From Polaromonas sp. (GTDB lineage Bacteria; Pseudomonadota; Gammaproteobacteria; Burkholderiales; Burkholderiaceae_C): a stretch of 27,915 nt of DNA. The stretch is taken from NCBI GenBank assembly GCA_028292345.1, contig JAQGMN010000096.1, forward strand, positions 1 to 27,915. The letters are read 5' to 3'. Each line of letters begins with the position of its first letter. Within the stretch, counting starts at the first letter, position 1. A program made the translations under genes and the position numbers. The notes under the pieces are model-generated. The model worked only from the letters and a program-made list of their open reading frames with translations, made no database searches and was not told where the DNA came from. Shown here piece by piece: positions 1-7,913 of the stretch.

Positions 1-930
1 CTGGAAGTGATGGCGCTGGTCAATTCGCGCTTCTCCGGCCATCCCGGCACGCTGGACAGCTTTGGCTGGCCGGTGACCCGGGCGCAGGCGCTGCTGGCGC
101 TGCAGGCTTTCATTGCCCAGCGCCTGCCGCTGTTCGGCCGGTATGAAGACGCCATGTGGAACGGCGAAGCCTGGCTCTACCATTCGCATTTGTCGTCGTC
201 GATGAACCTCAAGCTGCTCGGCGCGCGCGAAGTCGTCGAGGCGGCAGAGGCGGCTTACCGGGACGGGCATGCGCCGCTGGCGGCGGTGGAAGGCTTTGTG
301 CGGCAGGTCCTTGGCTGGCGCGAATTCGTGCGCGGCATCTACTGGACGCAGATGCCCGATTACGCCGGGTGCAACGAACTGGACGCGCAGCAGGCGCTGC
401 CGGCCTTTTACTGGACCGGCCAGACCGACATGGCCTGCCTGCGCGACGCCCTCCGCCAGACCCTGGACCACGGCTATGCGCACCACATCCAGCGGCTGAT
501 GGTCACCGGCCTGTATGCGCTGCTGCTCGGCGTCAGGCCGCAGGACGTGCATGCCTGGTACCTGGCCGTGTATGTCGATGCGGTCGAATGGGTTGAGCTG
601 CCCAACGTGCTGGGCATGAGCCAGTTTGCCGATGGCGGGCTGATGGCCAGCAAGCCCTATGCGGCCACCGGCAAGTACATCCAGCGCATGAGCAACCACT
701 GCAAGGGCTGCCGGTTCGATCCGGCCGAATCGGTGGGCGACAAAGCGTGTCCCTTCACCACGCTGTACTGGGATTTCCTGATTCGCCATGAGGCGCGGCT
801 GGCCAGCAACCCGCGCATGGCCCTGCAGATCAAGAATGTCGCCCGCCTGAGCCCGGAGAAGCGCGCCCTCGTCATTGAACGGGCGCAGTCCCACCAGTTG
901 TCAGTTGCCAGCCACCCGGTTTCGCCATGA
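1..930 (+). CDS. Fe-S cluster cryptochrome/photolyase (FeS-BCP, PhrB-like), C-terminal part
   Basis: The reading frame is open from the first base of the window, so the 5' part is missing. About 309 C-terminal residues remain of a protein that is usually about 500 residues. The family (COG3046, 'deoxyribodipyrimidine photolyase-related') binds FAD and a [4Fe-4S] cluster and repairs (6-4) photoproducts or acts as a blue-light receptor. What is visible is the helical FAD-binding half, including YAHHIQRLMVTG, DAVEWVELPNVLGMSQ and SKPYAATGKYI. Four cysteines suit the cluster: codons at 370 (GCNEL), 700 and 709 (HCKGC) and 748 (ACPF). The stop codon overlaps the ATG of the next short frame (ATGA, 927-930), which suggests translational coupling to a former partner gene. 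The family assignment is firm; the exact substrate cannot be read from this part. Confidence 0.9.
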   Translation: MEVMALVNSRFSGHPGTLDSFGWPVTRAQALLALQAFIAQRLPLFGRYEDAMWNGEAWLYHSHLSSSMNLKLLGAREVVEAAEAAYRDGHAPLAAVEGFVRQVLGWREFVRGIYWTQMPDYAGCNELDAQQALPAFYWTGQTDMACLRDALRQTLDHGYAHHIQRLMVTGLYALLLGVRPQDVHAWYLAVYVDAVEWVELPNVLGMSQFADGGLMASKPYAATGKYIQRMSNHCKGCRFDPAESVGDKACPFTTLYWDFLIRHEARLASNPRMALQIKNVARLSPEKRALVIERAQSHQLSVASHPVSP

Positions 931-1175
931 CCTTCTTGGCCTTTGAACCCTCCCTGCAGGCCGCCGACGAACGCATCCGGGCGGTGCGCCCGCAGGAATA
1001 CGCCCGCACGCGCAACGCACTGGACGGGGACCGGGCCAGGGCCGCTGCTGTGGACGGGGCAGTTGCCATCGCGGGATGGCAAATCCGGGCTTTTTCAGCC
1101 GAGGTTTCGAAAGCCGCTTTTATCCTACGTGGTGAGGCGAAAATAAGCGGATTTTCAGGCAAGCTCGGCCAGTAG
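927..1175 (+). pseudogene. Truncated N-terminus of a second photolyase-like FAD-binding protein
   Basis: An 82-codon frame starts on the ATGA overlap with the photolyase stop. Its first 35 or so residues (FEPSLQAADERIRAVRP, then YARTRNALDG) resemble the beginning of the cryptochrome-like FAD-binding proteins often encoded next to FeS-BCP photolyases, where an (A)R(T/S)RN-LDG motif precedes the FAD domain. After about position 1030 the similarity I recognise stops, and the remaining codons have no family character. They also contain a perfect 8-bp stem-loop at 1063-1082. A full-length gene would be several hundred residues, so I read this as the 5' remnant of a deleted gene. The alternative is a small real protein. 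The family link rests on pattern recall, not on a search. Confidence 0.45.
1063..1094 (+). terminator. Stem-loop with delayed T-run, possible terminator after the photolyase
   Basis: TTGCCATC (1063-1070) and GATGGCAA (1075-1082) form a perfect 8-bp stem with loop GCGG. A run of five T follows at 1090-1094 after an 8-base spacer. The delayed T-run makes it a weak intrinsic terminator. It lies inside the degenerate end of the remnant frame, which supports that part being intergenic. Confidence 0.35.
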
Positions 1176-1209
1176 CATCGGTCCAGCATTTAAAAATCAG
1201 AGGCAGGCG

Positions 1210-1605
1210 ATGTTTTCAGAACCCATGACAAAAGTTGACAACAAGCCGCCTTACCGGTCAGGGCTGGCGTTGGCTGCCGGGCTGGCCTTCATGGCACTGC
1301 TGGCGGCCCTGTACCAGGTCGTGAACGGGCAGGTCGAGCAGGCCGGCCTTCGCCAGGCGCAGCACGACGCGGCGCAAGCAGCCATTTCAGGCTGCGCGGC
1401 CAACTACTCGGGGGCGGTGCGCAGGTTGTGCATCGATCAGGTCAATGCCCGCCTTGCGCCTTATTCGACCTACACCCCCACGACCGAAGTGCAGGCCAGT
1501 GCCGAGCCCGTGCTGCCTGTCCAGCTTGCAGGGCAGGGCCGGGCGCTTGCGCCAAGCCAGGGCCAGGCGCCAGGCATGGTGCAGGCCGCGTTTGCCAGCC
1601 ACTGA
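1210..1605 (+). CDS. Small single-pass membrane protein of unknown function
   Basis: A 131-residue protein that I do not recognise as any named family. The start at 1210 is preceded by AGAGG six bases upstream; a second ATG lies five codons later. Residues about 17-38 (SGLALAAGLAFMALLAALYQVV) form one hydrophobic segment after a short charged N-terminus, so it is probably an N-in inner-membrane protein with a periplasmic tail. The tail is rich in Ala and Gln, with two cysteines near residues 58 and 74 (SGCAANY, RLCIDQV) that could pair outside the cytoplasm, and a low-complexity Q/G/A C-terminus. It stands 74 bases ahead of the hydratase gene, so co-transcription is possible but not shown. 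Confidence 0.6.
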   Translation: MFSEPMTKVDNKPPYRSGLALAAGLAFMALLAALYQVVNGQVEQAGLRQAQHDAAQAAISGCAANYSGAVRRLCIDQVNARLAPYSTYTPTTEVQASAEPVLPVQLAGQGRALAPSQGQAPGMVQAAFASH

Positions 1606-1679
1606 CGCACGATGCCTCCCCGCGTTCAGCCCGCCATGCAACAACGCATCAACACCCCCGGACATGACAGGCATTGCGC

Positions 1680-2519
1680 ATGACTGATTCCAAAGCCCCG
1701 CCCGCCCTGATTGCCGACGTCGAGCATGCCCGGCTGAATGCCTTGCCGCTCGACTGGCCGGCGGACGTGCCTGCGAACCTGGAGCAGGCCTATGCCGCCG
1801 CCCTGGCCGTGCGCCAAGCGCGCATCGCGGCCGGCGAACTGGCGGTGGGCTACAAGGTCGGCTTCACCAACCGCAACATCTGGCCGCATTACGGCGTTTA
1901 TGCGCCCATCTGGGGCACGGTATGGCAGGCCGGCCTGGTCCAGGCAGGCAGCGCACCGGGCGAGGTGCCGCTGTCGCTTGAGGGCCTGCGCGAGCCGCGC
2001 ATCGAACCTGAAATCGTGTTTGGCCTGCGCGATGCGCCGCCGCCCGATTGCTCCGCAGACGAACTGGTGGCGTCGCTGGACTGGGTGGCGCATGGTGTTG
2101 AAATCGTGCACACGCATTTTGACCGCTGGAAGTTCACGGCCGCCCAGGCCGTGGCCGATGCCGGCCTGCATGGCCTGCTGCTGGTCGGAACGCGCATCCC
2201 GGTTCCGGCCGGCACGGTCACGGTCGATCTGGTCCAGGCGCTTGCCGGGCTGAAGGTGCGCCTGTATGAAGGCGATGCGCTGAAAGACGAGGGCAAGGGC
2301 GTCAATGTGCTGGACGGCCCGTTGCAGGCGCTGCTGCACTTCGTGCGCGAATTGCGCGCCACACCGGGCGCGCCCGACCTGAAAGCCGGCGACCTGGTGA
2401 CCACCGGCACGCTGACCGATGCCCACCCGGTCCAGCCGGGGCAAACCTGGCAAACCCAGCTAGAGTCGTCGGGTCCCGTGGCCGGGGCGCTTGGCGGGCT
2501 GGCGGTTCGTTTTGAGTGA
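1680..2519 (+). CDS. 2-keto-4-pentenoate hydratase / MhpD-type family protein
   Basis: A 279-residue member of the MhpD / 2-oxopent-4-enoate hydratase and 4-oxalocrotonate decarboxylase family (fumarylacetoacetase-like fold, divalent-metal dependent). The family adds water to, or decarboxylates, 2-keto-enoic acids at the end of meta-cleavage pathways. Visible signatures are GYKVGFTNR near residue 58, RIEPEIVFGL (acidic residues 109 and 111, likely metal ligands), GVEIVHTHFDRWKF around 139-152 and DLVTTGTLTDAHPV near the C-terminus. The ATG at 1680 is chosen over an in-frame TTG at 1674. No other aromatic-degradation gene lies nearby, so the physiological substrate is unknown. Family length and motifs fit; the choice between hydratase and decarboxylase is open. 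Confidence 0.8.
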   Translation: MTDSKAPPALIADVEHARLNALPLDWPADVPANLEQAYAAALAVRQARIAAGELAVGYKVGFTNRNIWPHYGVYAPIWGTVWQAGLVQAGSAPGEVPLSLEGLREPRIEPEIVFGLRDAPPPDCSADELVASLDWVAHGVEIVHTHFDRWKFTAAQAVADAGLHGLLLVGTRIPVPAGTVTVDLVQALAGLKVRLYEGDALKDEGKGVNVLDGPLQALLHFVRELRATPGAPDLKAGDLVTTGTLTDAHPVQPGQTWQTQLESSGPVAGALGGLAVRFE

Positions 2520-2642
2520 CTTTCCAGGGACAGCGCCGAATACACGTTGCAACAATTGCGCCGTCCACCATGAACTTTTAACCGCAGGCCGGCGGCCGGA
2601 TGCCGGCACGGGCCGGATGACCACTTTGTACACGGAGGCACC

Positions 2643-3533
2643 ATGAAATGGGAAGGCAATCGGGAATCCGACAATGTCGAGGACCGTCGCAGTGACGGCG
2701 GCGGCGGTTTTGGCGGCGGTGGCGGCCTGCTGGGCGGACGCAGCATCGGCATCGGCACCATCGTCGTCGCATTGGTCGGCGGCTGGATCTTCGGCATCAA
2801 CCCGCTGACGCTGCTGGGCATGCTCAGCGGCGGCGGCGCGCCCACCGCGCAGGTGCAGCAGCAAGCCCCGGCGCAGCGGCCGCCTGCCGACGACCGAATG
2901 GCCGCCTTCGTGTCCACCGTGCTGGCCGACACCGAAGACGTCTGGAAGGACGTGTTCGCCAAGGGCGGCGGCACCTACCGGGAGCCGCAACTGGTGCTGT
3001 TTCGCGGGGTCACGCAGACCGCCTGCGGCCAGGGACAGGCGGCCATGGGGCCTTTTTACTGCCCCGGCGACCAGAAGGTCTACATCGACCTCGGGTTTTA
3101 CGAAACCCTGAAAAACAAGCTGGGCGCGCCCGGCGACTTTGCCCAGGCCTATGTAATTGCCCATGAGGTCGGCCACCATGTGCAGAGCCTGCTCGGCATC
3201 AGCGAAAAAATGGAGCAGATGCGCGGCCGCGTCAGCAAGGTCGAGTACAACGCGCTCAGCGTTCGCCTGGAACTGCAGGCCGACTGCTTTGCCGGCGTCT
3301 GGGCCAACCATGCGCAAAGCGCCCGGCAGATCCTGGAGCAGGGCGATGTCGAGGAGGCCATGAACGCAGCGGCCCAGATCGGCGACGATGCGCTGCAGCG
3401 CTCGGGCCGCGGCGCCGTGGTGCCGGAAAGCTTCACCCACGGCACCAGCGCCCAGCGCCAGCGGTGGTTCGACACCGGCCTGAAGAACGGCAGCGTCAAG
3501 GCCTGCGACACCTTCGGCGCCCGCACGCTGTAG
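2643..3533 (+). CDS. ypfJ: YpfJ-type neutral zinc metallopeptidase
   Basis: A 296-residue protein with the N-terminal signature of the YpfJ family (MKWEGNRESDNVEDRRSDGG), a glycine-rich linker at about 19-34, a hydrophobic membrane-anchoring segment around 35-60 and a peptidase domain from about residue 85. The zinc motif HEVGHH occupies residues 174-179, and the downstream acidic motif LELQADCFAGVW (about 209-220) supplies the third ligand region. Two cysteines (QTACGQ, FYCPGD, about 128 and 140) probably form a disulfide, which fits a domain outside the cytoplasm. GGAG lies six bases before the ATG. A terminator follows at 3548-3567. Its biological substrate is unknown in most bacteria. Confidence 0.9.
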   Translation: MKWEGNRESDNVEDRRSDGGGGFGGGGGLLGGRSIGIGTIVVALVGGWIFGINPLTLLGMLSGGGAPTAQVQQQAPAQRPPADDRMAAFVSTVLADTEDVWKDVFAKGGGTYREPQLVLFRGVTQTACGQGQAAMGPFYCPGDQKVYIDLGFYETLKNKLGAPGDFAQAYVIAHEVGHHVQSLLGISEKMEQMRGRVSKVEYNALSVRLELQADCFAGVWANHAQSARQILEQGDVEEAMNAAAQIGDDALQRSGRGAVVPESFTHGTSAQRQRWFDTGLKNGSVKACDTFGARTL

Positions 3534-3547
3534 GCCGATTTGGGCTC

Positions 3548-3567
3548 AAGGCCGCAGGGCGGCTTTT
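3548..3567 (+). terminator. Intrinsic terminator after the zinc peptidase
   Basis: AAGGCCGC (3548-3555) and GCGGCTTT (3559-3566) pair over about eight base pairs (one G-T) with loop AGG, and the 3' arm runs into TTTT. It lies 15 bases after the ypfJ stop codon and points with that gene. Confidence 0.6.
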
Positions 3568-3600
3568 CGCTGGCTGGCGCACCGTTTGTAAAACTCCTGA

Positions 3601-3651
3601 ATTCATAGCGGCTTGCCCAGATGGGTATTGCGCAAACAGGCAATTTCATCA
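3601..3651 (+). repeat. Interspersed AT-rich repeat, copy A
   Basis: This stretch contains attcatagcggcttgc, then tattgcgcaaacaggcaa, then a ttcatcat tail. The same order of blocks (catagct, cgca, variable centre, tgcgcaaaa-ggc, atttgatgc) occurs on the minus strand at 4799-4842, 11588-11642 and 18221-18279. Copy A sits in the gap between the ypfJ terminator and galE. Confidence 0.6.
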
Positions 3652-3768
3652 TAATCATCTGGAATTCAACCCAATGAATCAGCTTCTGGCTTGCCCGGCC
3701 CGCCGCAAGAGGCCGCGCCAGCCGGTTCAGATCTTTCCCACACCTTCCATCCAGCGAGCCCACCTTCC

Positions 3769-4779
3769 ATGAACATTCTCCTGACCGGCGGTGCCGGCTA
3801 TATCGGCAGCCATACCTGCGTCGCACTGATCGAGGCCGGCTTCACCCCGGTGATCCTGGACAACTTTTCCAACAGCCATCCGGCCGTGCTGGAGCGCCTG
3901 CAGCGGATCACCGGCCAGCAGGTGGTGTGCGAAAAAGGCGATGTGCTTGACACGCCGTGGGTCGCCGGCGTGCTGGCGCGCCACCGGATTGCCGCCGTCG
4001 TGCATTTTGCCGGCGACAAGGCGGTCGGCGAAAGCGTGGCCCAGCCGCTCAAGTACTACCGCAACAACATCGGCGGCGCGGTCAGCCTGCTGGAGGCGAT
4101 GCAGTCGTCAACCTGCCGGACGCTGGTGTTTTCGAGCAGCGCCACGGTGTACGGCGACCCGGCGTCGGTGCCCATCACCGAAGATTTTCCGCGCAGCCAC
4201 ACCAATCCCTACGGCCACACCAAGCTGGTGATCGAGGACATCTTGTCCGCGGTCGAGGTGTCCGACCCGTCCTGGCAACTGGGCGTGCTGCGCTACTTCA
4301 ACCCGGTGGGCGCGCACCCGAGCGGGCTGATCGGCGAAGACCCGAGCGGTATTCCCAACAACCTGATGCCTTTCGTGACCCAGGTGGCCATCGGCAAGCG
4401 GCCTTTCCTGAACGTGTACGGCAACGACTACCCCACGCCGGACGGCACCGGCGTGCGCGACTACATCCATGTCCAGGACCTGGCCGAAGGCCATGTGGCC
4501 GCGCTCCAGGCGCTGCTGGACAAGAACAAGAGCTTCACCGTCAACCTGGGGACGGGCCACGGCAACAGCGTGCTCGAAGTGGTCAAGGCTTTTGAAAAAG
4601 CCAGCGGCCGCCCGGTGGCCTACCGGATCGCCCCGCGCCGGCCGGGCGATGTGGCCCAGTGCTATGCCGATCCGGCGCTGGCGCATCGCCTGCTCGGCTG
4701 GACCGCCAGCCGCAGCCTGGCCGACATGTGCGCCGACGCCTGGCGCTGGCAAAGCGGCAACCCGGAAGGCTATCAATAA
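3769..4779 (+). CDS. galE: UDP-glucose 4-epimerase
   Basis: A 336-residue extended short-chain dehydrogenase of normal GalE length. It interconverts UDP-glucose and UDP-galactose in the cytoplasm using tightly bound NAD+, feeding galactose use and the synthesis of lipopolysaccharide or exopolysaccharide. Visible features are the nucleotide-binding TGGAGYIGSH (residues 6-15), DNFSNS near 31-36, the serine motif FSSSATVYG (121-129), and catalytic NPYGHTK with Tyr148 and Lys152. PVGAHPSGLIGEDP and TGVRDYIHVQDLA are further GalE signatures. The ATG at 3769 begins the canonical MNILLTGGAG; upstream in-frame codons have no family similarity. No strong ribosome-binding site is visible. No sugar-transferase genes are adjacent. 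Confidence 0.95.
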   Translation: MNILLTGGAGYIGSHTCVALIEAGFTPVILDNFSNSHPAVLERLQRITGQQVVCEKGDVLDTPWVAGVLARHRIAAVVHFAGDKAVGESVAQPLKYYRNNIGGAVSLLEAMQSSTCRTLVFSSSATVYGDPASVPITEDFPRSHTNPYGHTKLVIEDILSAVEVSDPSWQLGVLRYFNPVGAHPSGLIGEDPSGIPNNLMPFVTQVAIGKRPFLNVYGNDYPTPDGTGVRDYIHVQDLAEGHVAALQALLDKNKSFTVNLGTGHGNSVLEVVKAFEKASGRPVAYRIAPRRPGDVAQCYADPALAHRLLGWTASRSLADMCADAWRWQSGNPEGYQ

Positions 4780-4805
4780 GGTTCAGGGTGCCGGAACTGC
4801 CTTTT
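4780..4805 (+). terminator. Weak hairpin and T-run after galE
   Basis: GTTC-A-GG and CC-G-GAAC (about 4781-4797) can pair around a GTG loop with one mismatch, and CTTTT follows at 4801-4805. It starts right after the galE stop. The stem is imperfect, so it is only a possible terminator between the convergent galE and transglutaminase genes. Confidence 0.3.
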
Positions 4806-4842
4806 GCGCATGGCTGTATTGCGTCAGCAGCTATCAAATAGA
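4799..4842 (-). repeat. Interspersed AT-rich repeat, copy B
   Basis: Read on the minus strand this has tatttgatagctgctgacgc, then atgcgcaaaaggcagtt, which are the core blocks of the repeat family described for copy A. It occupies the 118-bp gap between convergent galE and the transglutaminase gene at 4898 and lacks the ttgatgc tail seen in the other copies. Confidence 0.6.
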
Positions 4843-4897
4843 GTGCATCGAAGGGCTGGTGCCTGCCCGGCGCGGCGGCTTGCGCCGATGGGTTGCT

Positions 4898-5797
4898 TCA
4901 GGCCGGAAAGGCCGCGTTGCGGTTCAGCAGCACGACATCCGGACTCATCGAGGTCATGCGGGCCGGGCCAAAAATGGTGGCAAAGGCCACGTCTTTCGCG
5001 TCGCGCCCATGGGCCAGGCGCACGATCTGGTCCAGCGGCGACATCGCCGTCGGGTCGAACAGCACCCAGCGCCCGCCCAGGTAGGCCTCGAAGACGGCAT
5101 GAAAGTCCGGCGGCGGCTCGTCAAACGTGGCATAGCCGCTGACCAGTCGGGCTGGAATGTTCAGCGCCCGGCAAAAGGTCACCGACAGGTGCGCAAAGTC
5201 CCGGCAGACCCCGGCCCGCTGCATGAAGACTTCACGCGCCGTGGTGGTGGCATTGGTCGAGCCGATGCGGTATTCGATGTTGCCGCGCACCCATTCGCAG
5301 ATGGCCTGGACCCGTGAGTAGCCCTGTGGCAGCTGGCCAAACAGTTGGGCGGCATTGGGCCCCAGGTGGTCGGACTCGCAGTAGCGGGTGGGCATCAGGT
5401 AATGCAGCAGATCGTCCGGAATGTCATGCACCGGCACTTCGGGCGCATTCACATCGGCGGGCTCGATCATGCGGTCGACCACGGCCCGGTACACCAGCTT
5501 GAGGGGGCCGGGCTGGGCTTGGAACCGCAGGAAGCGGTTGCCCGACTGGCCGTCGGTATAGGTCCGGAAGGGCATGGGCGGCTCGATCTGCAGGTTTTCC
5601 TGGACCAGCGTCTGGCCCATGCCCATGGCCGCATGGATCAGGAAGACGAATTCGGCCGGCCCATCGACGGCATAGTCCAGCGTGGAATCGATCTGCATCC
5701 GGTTGGTGTTCAAGGGCTGGTCTGCCAGGGCGGCGGCGGGCGGGTTGCCCGGAGGCAACAAGGCAGCGCTGGGTTCGTTCATCAAGGTATCGTTCAT
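4898..5797 (-). CDS. Transglutaminase-like cysteine protease-fold protein (cluster gene 6)
   Basis: A 299-residue member of the bacterial transglutaminase-like superfamily (COG1305, papain-like fold), whose members hydrolyse or transfer at amide or peptide bonds. An N-terminal beta-rich region (about 34-115) precedes the catalytic core, which contains AGVCRDFAH (Cys198), PDFHAVFEAYL (His233) and LFDPTAMS (Asp248), a complete triad. No signal peptide is apparent, so it is probably cytoplasmic. The start at 5797 is preferred because AGGA lies about nine bases upstream; an earlier in-frame ATG at 5845 has a poorer site. It is the last gene of the ATP-grasp/alpha-E/transglutaminase cluster, 166 bases after its neighbour. 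It is clearly a different subfamily from the other three transglutaminases. Substrate unknown. Confidence 0.85.
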   Translation of the reverse strand: MNDTLMNEPSAALLPPGNPPAAALADQPLNTNRMQIDSTLDYAVDGPAEFVFLIHAAMGMGQTLVQENLQIEPPMPFRTYTDGQSGNRFLRFQAQPGPLKLVYRAVVDRMIEPADVNAPEVPVHDIPDDLLHYLMPTRYCESDHLGPNAAQLFGQLPQGYSRVQAICEWVRGNIEYRIGSTNATTTAREVFMQRAGVCRDFAHLSVTFCRALNIPARLVSGYATFDEPPPDFHAVFEAYLGGRWVLFDPTAMSPLDQIVRLAHGRDAKDVAFATIFGPARMTSMSPDVVLLNRNAAFPA

Positions 5798-5835
5798 CGG
5801 AAGGTTCCTGCTGGGCATGCTGGGCAATAAAACGT

Positions 5836-5853
5836 CTTGAGGCATGGCTCAAG
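5836..5853. promoter_or_regulatory. Inverted repeat upstream of the last transglutaminase gene
   Basis: CTTGAG, six bases, CTCAAG: a perfect interrupted palindrome 39-56 bases before the chosen start at 5797. An AT-rich stretch (minus strand tggtttaatttacaag) lies just upstream, so an operator near a promoter is possible. No function is proven. Confidence 0.25.
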
Positions 5854-5963
5854 CGAATTTGAAAGCTTGTAAATTAAACCAGCCCTGGCGGCGCGGGCCC
5901 ATCGGCAGGCCGGAACTGGAGGTGTAGGACGAAGCCCGGCCAGGCGAGCCGGAATGCGGGAAA

Positions 5964-6848
5964 TCAGCTTCGCTTGCGCACCTGGACGGTGACATCCATG
6001 CCGAGGAAATCGCCGGGCGAGCCGTGCCAGGACCCGCACAGCGGCTTGGCCAGGCTGGCGTGGCGGGCGACACCGACGGTGATCAGGTCGGTCCCGCCGA
6101 TCAGGTTGTTGGTCGGATCGAACGGAATCCAGCCCGCGTCGGGCAGGTAGACCTGCACCCAGGCATGCGTCGAGCCGTTGCCATGGCTCTGCTGGTCTTC
6201 GGTGTCCAGCCACGGCGTGTACAGGTAGCCCGACACAAAGCGCGCCGCATAGCCGAGCCGGCGCACGGCTTCGATCATCAGGGTCGCAAAGTCCCGGCAG
6301 GCGCCGCTTTTCATCCGCAGCGTGTCATACGGCGTCTGCACCCCGGGATTGAGGCGCACATGGTAGGTCATGGTGTTGCGGATGAATTCCGTCATTTCGA
6401 CCAGCAGTTCGCGGGTGCCGGTGGTTTCGTCAGCCCGGATGAACTGGTCGGCCCATTCCTGAAGAATTCCGCCCGGGTCGTCGTAGAACGGCGTGAGGTA
6501 GTGGTGCAGGACCAGGCGCTCTTCCTCCCCGTACGCCAGCGGAAACTGCTGGGCGCGCGAACTCATGGGAAAGTTGACGGCGCGGGTGCCGGTGTGCTCC
6601 ACCGACGACATGCAGACCACTTCCAGCTCAACCGCCGGGCTTTGCGGCTGGATCATGGCGATGGAATTGGAATATGCATCCTGGAACATGCGGATGTCCA
6701 CCGGGTCGGGCTTGACCCGCATGTCGGTGGCCAGTACCCGCAGGTCGTGGCTGTCGCGCGGGCGGAACTGCACCCAGTGCTCGCCCAGCATGACCTGCTG
6801 GGCATACCGGTAGTGGGTGGTGTGGGTGATGTCGAAGATGGCGGACAC
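5964..6848 (-). CDS. Transglutaminase family protein with N-terminal beta domain (cluster gene 5)
   Basis: A 294-residue protein with the arrangement typical of COG1305 proteins in alpha-E/ATP-grasp clusters. An N-terminal 'bacterial transglutaminase-like' beta domain (FDITHTTHYRYAQQV, residues 5-19, through about 130) is followed by the catalytic core with SGACRDFATLM (Cys184), STHAWVQVYLPDAGW (His228) and PFDPTNNL (Asp244). The triad is intact. Translation probably starts at a GTG (6848); the nearby ATG is out of frame. No signal sequence is seen. It lies 141 bases downstream of the SHOCT gene. The expected chemistry is amide-bond hydrolysis or transfer on a peptide or an amidated metabolite; the true substrate is unknown. 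Confidence 0.88.
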   Translation of the reverse strand: MSAIFDITHTTHYRYAQQVMLGEHWVQFRPRDSHDLRVLATDMRVKPDPVDIRMFQDAYSNSIAMIQPQSPAVELEVVCMSSVEHTGTRAVNFPMSSRAQQFPLAYGEEERLVLHHYLTPFYDDPGGILQEWADQFIRADETTGTRELLVEMTEFIRNTMTYHVRLNPGVQTPYDTLRMKSGACRDFATLMIEAVRRLGYAARFVSGYLYTPWLDTEDQQSHGNGSTHAWVQVYLPDAGWIPFDPTNNLIGGTDLITVGVARHASLAKPLCGSWHGSPGDFLGMDVTVQVRKRS

Positions 6849-6896
6849 ATCAAGGCTCGGATGTTAATGAGCGCTGAGGGTCCGCTTTTTGACGAC

Positions 6897-6928
6897 ATTG
6901 CGCAATCAGTGCTCTACAGGCAAGCCTG
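6897..6928. promoter_or_regulatory. Short palindromes in the SHOCT-transglutaminase gap
   Basis: A 10-bp perfect palindrome ATTGCGCAAT (6897-6906) and a small hairpin ACAGG-CTTG-CCTGT (6915-6928, minus-strand sense) lie between the SHOCT gene and the transglutaminase at 6848. Either could be an operator or an RNA 3'-end structure. There is no T-run for a clear terminator. Confidence 0.2.
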
Positions 6929-6989
6929 TCAGCGGCGTCCTACCCGACGGGGCGAACGGCGCCGCGCGGTGCGGCTTGCGGCAAATGGC

Positions 6990-7913
6990 TTACAGCCGGG
7001 CCAGCAATTCGGTTTTCTTGGTGTTGAAGTCTTCATCGCTGATGATGGCCCGGCTTCGCAGGTCGGCCAGCTTCTCGATCATCAGGAAAATGTCGGCATC
7101 GCCTGCCGCGGGGCTGCCAGCGCCAGCCTGAGGCGAAGGGGCTGCTTGCGCCGTGGGGGCGGCGGGCCAGGGGTTGGACGGGAATTCGGTGCCGCCTGGC
7201 TGCGCATTGCCGAAAGCGTTCGTATTGGCAGAAGCATCGCGGGTTGGCTGAACGCCATCGACCGACACCACCGGCAGCCGGGTCACGTCCACCAGCCCGT
7301 ACTGGCTGGAAAAGCTGATGGAGCCGCCGTGGGACTGCTGCTGCGAAAAGCCGCCGAGCTGGTGGTCCTGCGTGTCATAGACGGTGACGCTGCCATTCAA
7401 CTCGATGGCCAGCCGGCGCGCCTGCGCAAAGTACGCATAGCGCACGCCGTTCTGGGCGCCGGTGCTGTTGGGCCAGCGCAGGTCGGACGGCCACCAGTCG
7501 GGCGAGGTGCCGGGGGCGGGTGCGACAAACAGGCTCGCCGAAGGATTTGTGGGTGGATTGGCATCCTGGTACGGGCCGCTTGCCTGGCTGGTTTGTTCCT
7601 GGCCGCCCTGGCGCTGCGACTGGAAACTGCCGGTCCTGAGCAGGTCGGGCTGGCTGGACACCAGCCTGGACAGTTCGGAGCACAGCGAATCGACGCGGCC
7701 CTTGAGCTGGTTGTTGAACATGTCGGACACCATGGTCATGCCGCCGCGCATCCACTGGCCGGAGCCGCTGAATTCGGGGTGGTTGAACTGCGCCATGCTG
7801 CCGTTGCCGTGGAGGACGGATTCGAGCATGCTCGCGACCGCCTCCGGGCTGAATCCGTGGCGCCGGGCGATGTCGTTGACGGCCTGCTGGCCGCTGCTTG
7901 ATAGTTGCTTCAT
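6990..7913 (-). CDS. SHOCT-domain protein within the transglutaminase cluster (cluster gene 4)
   Basis: A 307-residue protein of unknown function. Residues 1-100 are helical and polar (QQAVNDIARRHGFSPEAVASML, then MVSDMFNNQLKGRVDSLCSELS). A Q/P/S-rich linker spans about 100-140. The middle (about 140-220) looks like a small beta domain. A second Ala/Pro-rich linker leads to a C-terminal SHOCT motif (about 275-307, MIEKLADLRSRAIISDEDF, then KKTELLARL), a short helical oligomerisation or binding module common at protein ends. There is no membrane segment or signal peptide. It lies between transglutaminase genes, with gaps of 122 and 141 bases. An adaptor role for the cluster enzymes is a guess from context. 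Confidence 0.8.
   Translation of the reverse strand: MKQLSSSGQQAVNDIARRHGFSPEAVASMLESVLHGNGSMAQFNHPEFSGSGQWMRGGMTMVSDMFNNQLKGRVDSLCSELSRLVSSQPDLLRTGSFQSQRQGGQEQTSQASGPYQDANPPTNPSASLFVAPAPGTSPDWWPSDLRWPNSTGAQNGVRYAYFAQARRLAIELNGSVTVYDTQDHQLGGFSQQQSHGGSISFSSQYGLVDVTRLPVVSVDGVQPTRDASANTNAFGNAQPGGTEFPSNPWPAAPTAQAAPSPQAGAGSPAAGDADIFLMIEKLADLRSRAIISDEDFNTKKTELLARL

Noticed and set aside
3691..3768. 26-codon N-terminal extension of GalE
   Set aside because: The extra residues are unlike any GalE N-terminus; MNILLTGGAG at 3769 is the normal start.
4868..4887. GC-rich hairpin CGGCGC...GCGCCG after the last transglutaminase
   Set aside because: No T-run follows on either strand and GC-rich pairing of this size is expected by chance here.
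6024..7901. Open frame of 625 codons on the plus strand
   Set aside because: Antisense to a transglutaminase and the SHOCT gene, which both have clear protein signatures.
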